Assembly: GCF_021568775.1 (NCBI RefSeq)
Contig: NZ_JAKGSG010000065.1
Location: 1-40,758, forward strand
From: Antribacter soli
Lineage (GTDB): Bacteria; Actinomycetota; Actinomycetes; Actinomycetales; Cellulomonadaceae
DNA length: 40,758 nucleotides
Reading direction: 5' to 3'
Below the pieces are notes generated by a model. It was not told the origin of the DNA, did not search any database, and saw only the letters and a list, made by a program, of their open reading frames with translations. Of this stretch, positions 7,040-14,200 are shown piece by piece. Position numbers and translations under genes: made by a program. The first letter of the stretch is position 1; each line of letters begins with the position of its first letter.

Positions 7040-8491
7040 TCAGGCGGGCGACAGATCCTTGGTCGCGGGACCCTCGCACAGCACCCCGTCGGGGCCGAAG
7101 CGCGACCCGTGGACCGGGCAGTCCCACGACTTCTCGAGCTCGTTCCAGGCCACGACGCCGCCGAAGTGGGGGCACACGCGCGACACCCGCGCCGCCCCCT
7201 CGACGGGCGCCCTGCCCGTCGGCCGGCTCGCCGCCTGGGCCCACCCGGCGACCTGCCTGCTCAGCGTACGTGCGCTCGCCTGGCGCGGACGCGGGAGCCG
7301 TGCCCACGGCTCGAGGACGGGCTCCCAGTCGACCGGGACCCCGAGCAGCCGACCCGACAGCGTGATCCCGGCGGCCGCGGCGGTGACGAGGCCCCACTTG
7401 GCGTACCCGGTGGCGACCAGCACGCGGTCGTCGCCGGGCAGCGCGGCCCCGATGAACGGCAGGCCGGTGTCGGTCGCGTAGTCCTGCGCGGCCCAGGCGT
7501 GGCGCCGGGTCGCGACGGGGAAGTGCCGGCGGGTCCACGCGTCGAGCGTGTCCAGGCGCGCCCGGGGATCGGGCTCCCGTCCGACGACGTGCCCCTCGCC
7601 GCCCACGACCAGCAGGTCGCCCGCGGTGCGCAGGGACCGCACCGGCTCGCCCGCGGTGATCGACATGGTCATGGCGAAGCCGTCCGGCAGGGCGGCGCCG
7701 GGCGCGAGCTCCCACGACGTCAGGTAGGAGCGGTGCGCCTCGAGCCGCAGGACGAGCCCGCCGTACACGCCGGGCGGGACGCCGGTGGCGAGCACGACGT
7801 GACCCGCGCGCACGGTCCCGCGGCTCGTCCGGAGCGCGACGCCCGAGGGGGTGCGGCGCACCTCCCGGACCCGGACGCCGTCGTGCACGGGCACGCCGCG
7901 CGTCCGCAGGAGGCGGCGCAGCGCGGTGAGCGCGGCCATGGGGTCGACCTGCGCCTGCCCCGGCAGGCGGACCGCCCCGAAGGCGGGTGACGGCACCGGC
8001 GGGTCGTCCTCCCACTCGGCCGCGAGACCGATCCGGGCGCACGCCTGCAGCACCGCGTCGACCGGTTCGACCTGCTCGGGTGTGCCGGCGACGGTGAGGT
8101 CGTCGCGGTTCTCGACGACGACGCCGAGGTCACCCAGGGCGCGGCGCAGCCAGCCGATGCCGGCGAAGCCTGCCGCCACGTACGAGGCGAGCACCTCGTC
8201 CCCGTGCCGTGCCACGCGCGCCAGACGGGTGCCCTGCAGGACGGTCAGCTTCCCGGTGGACCTCGCCGTGGCCGTGGTCCTCGCCGGACGGGCGTCGAGG
8301 ACCACGACGTCCGCGCCGCCCTCCGCGAGCAGGAGCGCCGTCACGGTGCCGGTCATGCCGCCGCCGACCACGACGACGTCGGCCCGCAGGGGACCGGGCT
8401 CGTACAGGCCGGCGGGCTCCGGCGCGGGCTCCGGTGGCGCCATCGCCTCCGGTGCTGCCGTCGGGGCGGGGGGCGCCGCGGTGGTGCTCAC
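7040..8491 (-). CDS. FAD-dependent oxidoreductase with C-terminal Rieske [2Fe-2S] domain
   Basis: A 483-aa protein. After a ~35-residue Pro/Ala tail comes a DAO-type FAD domain with dinucleotide fold VVVVGGGMTGTVTALLLAEGG and the DAO motif near the C-terminal end of the flavin domain (ATGYAKWGLVTAAAAGITLSG, split here). Residues 440-465 carry Rieske ligands as C440-x-H442 in CPHFGG and C-x2-H in CPVHGS. The Phe in place of the usual Leu of C-x-H-L-G is a small variation. DAO-Rieske proteins are common in bacteria and plants; most have no known substrate. The GTG start at 8491 overlaps the stop of an 18-codon ORF (GTGA), which has the strong ribosome-binding site. Likely a soluble electron-transfer dehydrogenase or oxidase; the substrate is unknown. 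Confidence 0.88.
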   Translation of the reverse strand: MSTTAAPPAPTAAPEAMAPPEPAPEPAGLYEPGPLRADVVVVGGGMTGTVTALLLAEGGADVVVLDARPARTTATARSTGKLTVLQGTRLARVARHGDEVLASYVAAGFAGIGWLRRALGDLGVVVENRDDLTVAGTPEQVEPVDAVLQACARIGLAAEWEDDPPVPSPAFGAVRLPGQAQVDPMAALTALRRLLRTRGVPVHDGVRVREVRRTPSGVALRTSRGTVRAGHVVLATGVPPGVYGGLVLRLEAHRSYLTSWELAPGAALPDGFAMTMSITAGEPVRSLRTAGDLLVVGGEGHVVGREPDPRARLDTLDAWTRRHFPVATRRHAWAAQDYATDTGLPFIGAALPGDDRVLVATGYAKWGLVTAAAAGITLSGRLLGVPVDWEPVLEPWARLPRPRQASARTLSRQVAGWAQAASRPTGRAPVEGAARVSRVCPHFGGVVAWNELEKSWDCPVHGSRFGPDGVLCEGPATKDLSPA

Positions 8492-8544
8492 AGGTCGGGG
8501 CCCTGGTCAGGGTCGTACGGCGTCGTGCCGCTGGCTTCGCTCAC
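8488..8544 (-). CDS. 18-residue ORF with strong Shine-Dalgarno, coupled to FAD/Rieske gene
   Basis: MSEASGTTPYDPDQGPDL, starting at GTG 8544 behind a perfect AGGAGG (8551-8556, 6 nt spacing), the best Shine-Dalgarno seen in the region. Its TGA overlaps the GTG of the oxidoreductase. The large gene has no ribosome-binding site of its own, so the small ORF probably loads its ribosomes. It has no run of one amino acid that would suggest attenuation. It could also be a functional small protein. Confidence 0.6.
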   Translation of the reverse strand: MSEASGTTPYDPDQGPDL

Positions 8545-8657
8545 AGCGCACCTCCTGCGGGGTGACGGGCGACCCACAGGTCTCGAGGCCGCCCGATCAA
8601 CGCTGACACAGGTGACGTCCGCTCGAAACCGCACGCGACGGAACCGGACCGGACGGC

Positions 8658-8663
8658 TAAACT
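8658..8663 (+). promoter_or_regulatory. -10 element for the PAS-ANTAR gene
   Basis: TAAACT, with the start of transcription expected near 8670 and a leader of ~45 nt carrying the GGGAGG ribosome-binding site. No clear -35. Confidence 0.4.
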
Positions 8664-8716
8664 GGCGGCACGGAGTCATGAAGTGGCCCCAGACCCCGCG
8701 GATCTGGGAGGTTTCC

Positions 8717-9502
8717 GTGACCACCATCTCGCACCGGGCGGGCCCCGACAGCAGCAGCGCCCCCCTCGAGACCGAGCCGGTCCACCCGGCGGTGACCGCC
8801 GCCGACCTTTCCGAGGCACTGGGTCTCGGCGCGAACCTGCTCGTCGGTCGCTACCGCGTGGAGCTCGGAACCGGCAGCTGGTGGTGGTCGGACGAGGTGT
8901 ACGCGATGCACGGCTGGGAGCCGGGAGAGGTCGAACCAGGCCTCGACGCCCTGCGCTCGCGCAAGCACCCCGACGATCGCAGCCGCGTCGTCCGCGCCGC
9001 GACCGAAGCCCTGCGCGTCGGGCGCCCGTTCGCGTGCGGGCACCGCATCGTCGACGGCCACGGCCGTGCCCGGTCGATAGTCGTCACCGGACAGGGTCGA
9101 CGCGACCCGAACGGACGCTCGGCCGAGATCGCCGGATACGTCGTGGACGTGAGCCCGATCCAGCGCGAGGTCCTCGGCCGGGAGGCGGACCGCGCGGTGA
9201 CCCGCGCGTTCGTCAACCAGGCGGTCGTGGAACAGGCGAAGGGAGCGATCATGGCAGTACGCGGCGTGGACGAGGAGAAGGCCACGCGCCTTCTCGTCGA
9301 AGCAGCCTCGGCCGCGAGCGTCCCCGTGCGCCTGGCCGCCGCGCAGGTGGCGGACGCCCTGACGGCGGCCGGTGGGATGGACGCCGCCGCCGAGGACGCC
9401 CTGGTGAGCGCCTTTGCGGCGATCCACCCGGTCGACCGGCCGCGCGGCCACGACCCGCTGCTGACGCGGCGTCGTCGACGCCGGCGGGACGACGTGGACT
9501 GA
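8717..9502 (+). CDS. PAS-ANTAR antitermination regulator
   Basis: A 261-aa protein. A PAS domain spans ~50-150: LGTGSWWWSDEVYAMHGWEPGE is the PAS_3-type start and ARSIVVTGQGRRDPNGRSAEIAGYVVDVS the closing strands (split here). An ANTAR domain spans ~158-215, with VNQAVVEQAKGAIMAVRGVDEEKA and the conserved aromatic/Ala pattern that binds paired hairpins in mRNA leaders to prevent termination. The Arg/Asp-rich tail is unstructured. GTG 8717 has GGGAGG 5 nt upstream; an in-frame ATG at 8678 would add 13 residues and is the alternative. The signal sensed and the target RNAs are unknown. Confidence 0.87.
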   Translation: MTTISHRAGPDSSSAPLETEPVHPAVTAADLSEALGLGANLLVGRYRVELGTGSWWWSDEVYAMHGWEPGEVEPGLDALRSRKHPDDRSRVVRAATEALRVGRPFACGHRIVDGHGRARSIVVTGQGRRDPNGRSAEIAGYVVDVSPIQREVLGREADRAVTRAFVNQAVVEQAKGAIMAVRGVDEEKATRLLVEAASAASVPVRLAAAQVADALTAAGGMDAAAEDALVSAFAAIHPVDRPRGHDPLLTRRRRRRRDDVD

Positions 9503-9540
9503 CCGGACGTGGACTGACTCTCAGCCGGGCCGCGGCCGGG

Positions 9541-9825
9541 TCAGACCGCTGCGCGGGCCTTGCCCGCGATGCGGGCCGCCACCCGGCCGGCGCCCTTGGC
9601 CGCCATGCGCTTGACGAGCACCGCCGTCCCGGCGGCCACGGCGGCGAACACGGTGGCCTGGACCAGGCTCAGCTCGGGATCGTCGGCCTTCGTCGGTGCC
9701 GGCTTGCCCGTCACGCGCTTCCAGATCAGGCCCACGGCCTTCTGGGCCGCCCACCCGGCGGCGAACGTGAGTGCGATGGTGCCGATCTTCACGGCAAGTG
9801 TCTGTTCCGTCTCATTATCAGCCAC
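9541..9825 (-). CDS. DUF4235 small membrane protein
   Basis: A 94-aa protein of the actinobacterial DUF4235 family. Hydrophobic segment ~10-32 (AVKIGTIALTFAAGWAAQKAV), then WKRVTGKPAPTKADDPELSL, which is typical of the family, then a second hydrophobic segment and a basic Lys/Arg/Ala tail. Function is unknown for the family; a two-helix membrane protein is likely. The GTG start at 9825 is placed by TACCGT (9832-9837, minus strand) 6 nt before it, giving a leaderless mRNA. Convergent with the PAS-ANTAR gene and divergent from the thiamine operon. Confidence 0.8.
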   Translation of the reverse strand: MADNETEQTLAVKIGTIALTFAAGWAAQKAVGLIWKRVTGKPAPTKADDPELSLVQATVFAAVAAGTAVLVKRMAAKGAGRVAARIAGKARAAV

Positions 9826-9831
9826 CCCCTC

Positions 9832-9837
9832 ACGGTA
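9832..9837 (-). promoter_or_regulatory. -10 element for leaderless DUF4235 gene
   Basis: TACCGT on the minus strand, 6 nt from the GTG at 9825. Confidence 0.55.
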
Positions 9838-9853
9838 GCCCGTGGCGTGTGGG

Positions 9854-9859
9854 TAGGCT
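9854..9859 (+). promoter_or_regulatory. -10 element for the thiamine operon
   Basis: TAGGCT ~13-18 nt before the TPP aptamer, placing transcription start near 9866. No strong -35 is recognised. Confidence 0.45.
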
Positions 9860-9871
9860 TCCCAGGAACGA

Positions 9872-9957
9872 CAGGGGAGCGCCTCGAGAGGGCGCTGAGA
9901 GTGCGGACCGCCGCAGACCCTCGAACCTGATCCGGTTAGCACCGGTGGAGGAAGTCG
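9872..9957 (+). ncRNA. TPP (thiamine pyrophosphate) riboswitch aptamer
   Basis: The THI-element signature is complete: GGGGAGC near the start, GCTGAGA (9894-9900), ACCCTCGAACCTGATC (9917-9932), then GGTTAGCACCGG and GGAGGAAGTC closing P1. It binds thiamine pyrophosphate and normally shuts off thiamine uptake or synthesis. It precedes thiB by ~80 nt and supports the thiamine assignment of the transporter. Confidence 0.95.
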
Positions 9958-10036
9958 GGCTTCTCGATCCCTGCCCGCGACCCCGCGGAGGGGTCGTCGG
10001 CAAGGCCCCCTTCTCGATCCTTGAGGAGGAACCATC
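9958..10036 (+). promoter_or_regulatory. Riboswitch expression platform with repeated 10-mer
   Basis: Between aptamer and thiB lie a hairpin (9978-9996, CGACCCC/GGGGTCG) and two exact copies of TTCTCGATCC at 9961-9970 and 10011-10020. The second copy abuts the ribosome-binding site GAGGAGGA (10022-10029). The duplicated 10-mer could let a shared partner pair with either copy and so mask or free the ribosome-binding site. This is inference; no U-tract terminator is visible, so control is probably of translation. Confidence 0.5.
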
Positions 10037-10039
10037 ATC

Positions 10040-11167
10040 ATGACGACCACCCCCGCAGCCTTCGAAGCGGCCCGACGCCGGGCACGCGCCTCGGCCATGC
10101 GCCTCGCCTCACGCGCTGCCCGTCCGACGGCGGCCGGCCTCGCGCTGGTCCTCACCCTCGCCGCCTGCTCGTCCGGTGACCAGGGCGAGACGGGTACAGA
10201 GGCCGACGCTTCGCCGTCGGGCACCGTGACCCTCGTGACGCACGACTCGTTCGCGCTGTCCGACGGACTGCTCGCCGCCTTCGAGGAGGAGTCGGGCCTG
10301 ACCGTCGAGACCGTCGCCGCGGGCGATGCCGGCACGCTCGTGAACCAGCTCGTGCTGACGAAGGACGCGCCGCTCGGCGACGTCGTCTACGGCATCGACA
10401 ACACGTTCGCGTCGCGCGCGATCGACGCGGGCGTGCTGCAGCCGTACACGCCCGAGGGCTGGGCGGACCGGGACGTGCCGGAGCAGCTCGGTGACGGTGC
10501 GCTCACGCCCGTCGACCTCGGGGACGTGTGCGTCAACGCCGACACCGCCTGGTTCGAGTCGAACGGCCTGGCCCTGCCCGTGACCCTCGAGGACCTCGCC
10601 AAGCCGGAGTACAAGGACCTGCTCGTCGTGGAGAACCCGGCCACGTCGTCGCCCGGGCTCGCGTTCCTGCTGGCCACCATCGGCGCGTTCGGCGAGGACG
10701 GGTTCGAGGAGTACTGGACGTCGCTCGCGGGCAACGGCGTGAAGGTCGTCGACTCCTGGGAGGACGCGTACTACGTCGACTTCTCCGGCGCCGAGGGCGG
10801 CACCCGCCCGCTCGTGCTGTCGTACGCCACGTCGCCCGCGTTCACGGTGACCGAGGACGGGTCTGCCACCACGACGACCGCCCTGCTCGACACCTGCTTC
10901 CGCCAGGTCGAGTACGCCGGCGTCCTCGCCGGGACCGACGACGAGGCCGGCGCGCAGGCGCTCGTCGACTTCCTGCTCTCCGCCGACGTCCAGGCCGACG
11001 TGCCCGGCTCCATGTACATGTACCCGGCCGACAACTCGATCGAGCTGCCCGCCGAGTGGACGCAGTTCGCGCCGCTCGCGCCGGCGCCGTTCACCGTCGA
11101 CCCCGCGGACGTGTCCGCGAACCGTGACGAGTGGATCGACCGGTGGACCGCGGCAACGATCGGCTGA
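10040..11167 (+). CDS. thiB: Thiamine-binding lipoprotein ThiB (TbpA)
   Basis: A 375-aa solute-binding lipoprotein. Long basic N-terminus, hydrophobic stretch and lipobox TLAAC with Cys43. The mature sequence begins VTLVTHDSFALSDGLLAAFEEESG, the start of TbpA-type proteins (split here). Further landmarks: YGIDNTFASRAIDAGVLQPY, LVVENPATSSPGLAFLLATIGAFG and EDAYYVDFSGAEGGTRPLVLSYATSPAF. It would capture thiamine or its phosphates outside the cell for ThiPQ. It stands behind a TPP riboswitch and a strong ribosome-binding site, the best evidence for the substrate. An alternative start at the ATG 10097 would give a shorter signal peptide but has no good ribosome-binding site. Confidence 0.93.
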   Translation: MTTTPAAFEAARRRARASAMRLASRAARPTAAGLALVLTLAACSSGDQGETGTEADASPSGTVTLVTHDSFALSDGLLAAFEEESGLTVETVAAGDAGTLVNQLVLTKDAPLGDVVYGIDNTFASRAIDAGVLQPYTPEGWADRDVPEQLGDGALTPVDLGDVCVNADTAWFESNGLALPVTLEDLAKPEYKDLLVVENPATSSPGLAFLLATIGAFGEDGFEEYWTSLAGNGVKVVDSWEDAYYVDFSGAEGGTRPLVLSYATSPAFTVTEDGSATTTTALLDTCFRQVEYAGVLAGTDDEAGAQALVDFLLSADVQADVPGSMYMYPADNSIELPAEWTQFAPLAPAPFTVDPADVSANRDEWIDRWTAATIG

Positions 11168-11190
11168 GCCTGACCACGGACGCCGGGGCC

Positions 11191-11250
11191 GCCGACCAGG
11201 ACGTGGGTCGCGGAATGCGGGCTCATTCCGCAACCCGTGTCCTGGTCGGC
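11191..11250. repeat. 27-bp inverted repeat around the thiP start codon
   Basis: Arms 11191-11217 and 11224-11250 pair over 27 positions with two G-U pairs and one C-A mismatch, leaving a 6-nt loop. The likely thiP start codon (ATG 11215-11217) is the last three bases of the left arm, next to the loop. It lies 24 nt after the thiB stop. It could protect the thiB mRNA 3' end or limit thiP translation, lowering permease relative to binding protein. Confidence 0.75.
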
Positions 11251-12909
11251 CCGGCTGCCGCCTGGGGGCTCGCCGTCGGCGTGCCCCTGCTCTTCCTCGG
11301 CGTGTTCTTCGCCTGGCCCGTCGTGTCGCTGGTGGCGCGCGGGTTCGTGACCGACGGGGCGCTCGATCTCGGCGGGTTCGGCGAGGTCCTGGGCCGTCCG
11401 CGGACGTGGCGGCTCGTGGGCCTGACCCTCGGGCAGGCCACTCTCGGCACCGCGCTCTCCGTGCTGCTGGGCCTGCCCCTGGCGTACACGCTGTACCGGC
11501 GGTCGTTCCCGGGGCGGACGCTTCTGCGTGGTCTCGTCACCGTGCCGTTCGTGCTGCCGACCGTGGTGGTGGGCGTCGCGTTCCGCACGCTGTTCGTGCA
11601 CTCCGGGCTGCTCGGTGCCTGGGGACTCGAGGAGTCGCTCGCCGGGATCGTCGTCGCGCTCGTCTTCTTCAACGTGTCGGTCGTGGTCCGGACCGTCGGG
11701 GGGCTGTGGGAGCGGCTCGACCCCCGCGCCGAGCAGGCCGCTGCGGCCCTGGGCGCCTCGCCGTGGCGGGTGCTGCGGACGGTCACGCTCCCGTCGCTCG
11801 GCCCCGCGATCGCGTCCGCCGCGTCCGTCGTGTTCCTGTTCTGCGCCACCGCGTTCGGGGTGGTGCTCGTGCTCGGCGGTGTGCGGTTCGGCACCATCGA
11901 GACCGAGATCTGGGTGCGCACCACCCAGTTCCTCGACCTGCGGTCCGCGTCCGTGCTGTCGGTGCTGCAGCTCGTCGTCGTGACGCTCGCGCTGTTCGTC
12001 TCCGGCAGGGCGCGTGCCCGCCGCGAGGCCGCCCTGTCGCTCGTGAGCGACGTCTCCGCCGCCCGCCCGCTGCGGTGGACTCCCGCCGACGCGCTGGTGC
12101 TGCTGGTCAGCCTCGCGATCGTGGGCGGGCTCATGGTGCTGCCGCTCGCCGGGCTGGTCGCCCGGTCGTTCCGCGGGCCCACGGGCGAGTGGGGTCTGTC
12201 CAACTACGTCGCGCTCGGCACCACCGGCGAGCGCAACGCGCTGGTCGTCACCGTGTGGGAAGCGCTCGGCAACTCGGTGCGGACCGCGCTGTGGGCGACG
12301 CTGATCGCCGTCGTGGTCGGCGGGCTCGTCGCGCTCGTGGTGTCCCGCCGGCCGCGGGCGCACGGTGCGCGGCGTGCCGTCGCACTGCTCGACGCGGCGT
12401 TCATGCTGCCCCTCGGCGTCTCGGCCGTGACCGTCGGCTTCGGGTTCTTCGTCACGCTCGACCGGCCCCTCGGGATCCCGTTCGACCTGCGCACCTCTGG
12501 CGCGCTCGTCCCGATCGCGCAGGCCGTCGTCGCCGTGCCGCTCGTCGTGCGGACCGTGCTGCCGGTGCTGCGGGCCGTCGACCCGCGGCTGCGTGAGGTC
12601 GCGGCCGTCCTGGGCTCCGCGCCCGGGCGGGTGCTGCGCACCGTCGACGTCCCGCTCGCCGCCCGGTCTCTCGGCCTCGCGGTCGGGTTCGCGTTCGCCG
12701 TGTCCCTCGGGGAGTTCGGCGCGACGTCGTTCCTCGCCCGGCCCGACGCCGCGACCCTTCCCGTCGTCATCTTCCGCCTGATCGGACGGCCCGGCGCCGA
12801 GAACTACGGGATGGCGCTCGCGGCCTCCGTGGTCCTCGCGGCGCTCACCGCGTCGGTGATGATGCTGGCGGAACGGCTGCGCGGCGACCGCGCAGGAGAG
12901 GAGCTCTGA
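11215..12909 (+). CDS. thiP: Thiamine ABC transporter permease ThiP, fused tandem form
   Basis: A ~564-aa integral membrane protein with about twelve hydrophobic segments in two homologous halves. Each half has a binding-protein-dependent permease EAA loop: EQAAAALGASPWRVLRTVTLP in the first (split here) and REVAAVLGSAPGRVLRTVDVP in the second. This two-in-one architecture is normal for ThiP and related iron permeases. The start is uncertain: ATG 11215 at the tip of a hairpin is preferred, while GTG 11203 and GTG 11131 are in-frame alternatives, the latter overlapping thiB. The stop overlaps the thiQ start (TGATG). It forms the channel for thiamine delivered by ThiB. Confidence 0.9.
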   Translation: MRAHSATRVLVGPAAAWGLAVGVPLLFLGVFFAWPVVSLVARGFVTDGALDLGGFGEVLGRPRTWRLVGLTLGQATLGTALSVLLGLPLAYTLYRRSFPGRTLLRGLVTVPFVLPTVVVGVAFRTLFVHSGLLGAWGLEESLAGIVVALVFFNVSVVVRTVGGLWERLDPRAEQAAAALGASPWRVLRTVTLPSLGPAIASAASVVFLFCATAFGVVLVLGGVRFGTIETEIWVRTTQFLDLRSASVLSVLQLVVVTLALFVSGRARARREAALSLVSDVSAARPLRWTPADALVLLVSLAIVGGLMVLPLAGLVARSFRGPTGEWGLSNYVALGTTGERNALVVTVWEALGNSVRTALWATLIAVVVGGLVALVVSRRPRAHGARRAVALLDAAFMLPLGVSAVTVGFGFFVTLDRPLGIPFDLRTSGALVPIAQAVVAVPLVVRTVLPVLRAVDPRLREVAAVLGSAPGRVLRTVDVPLAARSLGLAVGFAFAVSLGEFGATSFLARPDAATLPVVIFRLIGRPGAENYGMALAASVVLAALTASVMMLAERLRGDRAGEEL

Positions 12910-14186
12910 TGCGCGACACAGCACCGCGCGAGGCAGAACGCGCCGAGGCAGGACCGGGCGAGGCCGGCCGGGTCGTGGGCGAGCCGGCGCGTCCCGGACC
13001 GGCGGCCGCCCAGGTGGGTCCTGCGGTCGGTGACGGGGCCGGGCTCGAGGTGACCTCCGCCGTCGTGCGGTACGGCGGGCGACGCGGGCGCGCCGGGACG
13101 ACCGCCGTCGACGGCGTGTCCCTGAGCGTCGCCCCGGGCGAGGTCGTCGCCCTGCTCGGCCCCAGCGGGTGCGGCAAGTCGTCCCTGCTGCGGGCCGTCG
13201 CCGGGCTGGAGCCGCTCGCGGGCGGTCGCGTCGTCTTCGGCGGCGACGACCTGGCCGGCGTTCCCGTGCACCGGCGCGGGTTCGGCCTCATGTTCCAGGA
13301 CGGCCAGCTCTTCCCGCACCGCGACGTCTCCCGGAATGTCGCCTACGGGCTGGAGGCTGCCGGAGTCCCGCGGGCGGAGCGGGCGGCGCGGGTCGCGGAG
13401 CTCCTGTCCGACGTCGGCCTCGACGGCTACGGACCCCGCGCCGTCGCGACCCTGTCTGGCGGCGAGCGCCAGCGCGTCGCGCTCGCCCGCGCGCTCGCGC
13501 CGAGGCCGCGCCTGCTGCTGCTCGACGAGCCGCTCTCGGCGCTCGACCGCGGCCTGCGCGAGCGCCTCGCCGCCGAGCTGCGCGAGGTGCTCGTCGCGAC
13601 CCGGACCACGGCCGTGTTCGTCACGCACGATCACGACGAGGCCTTCGCCGTCGCCGACCGCGTCGCCGTCATGGACCGCGGCAGGCTGCTGCAGGTCGCG
13701 CCGCCGGCGGAGCTCTGGGGGGCGCCGGCGTCCCGGCGCGTCGCGGAGTTCCTCGGCTACCAGGCGTTCGTCCCGGAGGGGCTCGCCGGGACGACGGGCC
13801 GCCCAGGTGCGGACAGCGCCGCTGCGGACGGACCGGGCGAGCGCGAGCCCGGCGGCTCGGGCGACCGGCTGGTCGCCGTCGGACCGGCGGGGCTGCGCGT
13901 CCTCTGCGGGCTGGACAACCCGGCACGCGCCACGCTGCCCGGCCTGCGCTGGGAGGCGGCCGTGGTCGCCACGGCGTTCCGGCGCGGCCGGGTCGAGGTC
14001 ACGGTCGACGTCGACCTCGGCGCCGGCACCGAGCGGCTCGTCGCGCTGTCCGACGTCGGACCGGTCGCCCCCGGCGCCCTCGTCACCCCGGTGGGCCCTC
14101 GCTCGGGCGGGGGATTGCCGGTGACGGGCGACACCGTGACGGTCGCCCTCGATCCGGCGGGCTGTGCGACGGTGCCGGCCGGCTGA
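12909..14186 (+). CDS. thiQ: Thiamine ABC transporter ATPase ThiQ, extended
   Basis: A 425-aa ABC ATPase. Walker A GPSGCGKS at 84-91, Q-loop in LMFQDGQLFPH, signature LSGGERQR, Walker B LLLLDEP and switch VTHDHDE are all intact. It is much longer than the ~230-aa enterobacterial ThiQ: ~45 residues of low-complexity N-terminus, plus ~120 C-terminal residues with a linker and a possible TOBE-like beta domain (AAVVATAFRRGRVEVTVDVDL, split here). Coupled to thiP by TGATG. It energises thiamine import. Confidence 0.88.
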   Translation: MRDTAPREAERAEAGPGEAGRVVGEPARPGPAAAQVGPAVGDGAGLEVTSAVVRYGGRRGRAGTTAVDGVSLSVAPGEVVALLGPSGCGKSSLLRAVAGLEPLAGGRVVFGGDDLAGVPVHRRGFGLMFQDGQLFPHRDVSRNVAYGLEAAGVPRAERAARVAELLSDVGLDGYGPRAVATLSGGERQRVALARALAPRPRLLLLDEPLSALDRGLRERLAAELREVLVATRTTAVFVTHDHDEAFAVADRVAVMDRGRLLQVAPPAELWGAPASRRVAEFLGYQAFVPEGLAGTTGRPGADSAAADGPGEREPGGSGDRLVAVGPAGLRVLCGLDNPARATLPGLRWEAAVVATAFRRGRVEVTVDVDLGAGTERLVALSDVGPVAPGALVTPVGPRSGGGLPVTGDTVTVALDPAGCATVPAG

Positions 14187-14200
14187 GCCCTCCCGGGGCG

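Noticed and set aside
10771-12924. 717-codon minus-strand frame opposite thiP
   Set aside because: Composition is Arg/Gly/His/Asp-rich and lacks domains; the opposite strand encodes a clear permease.
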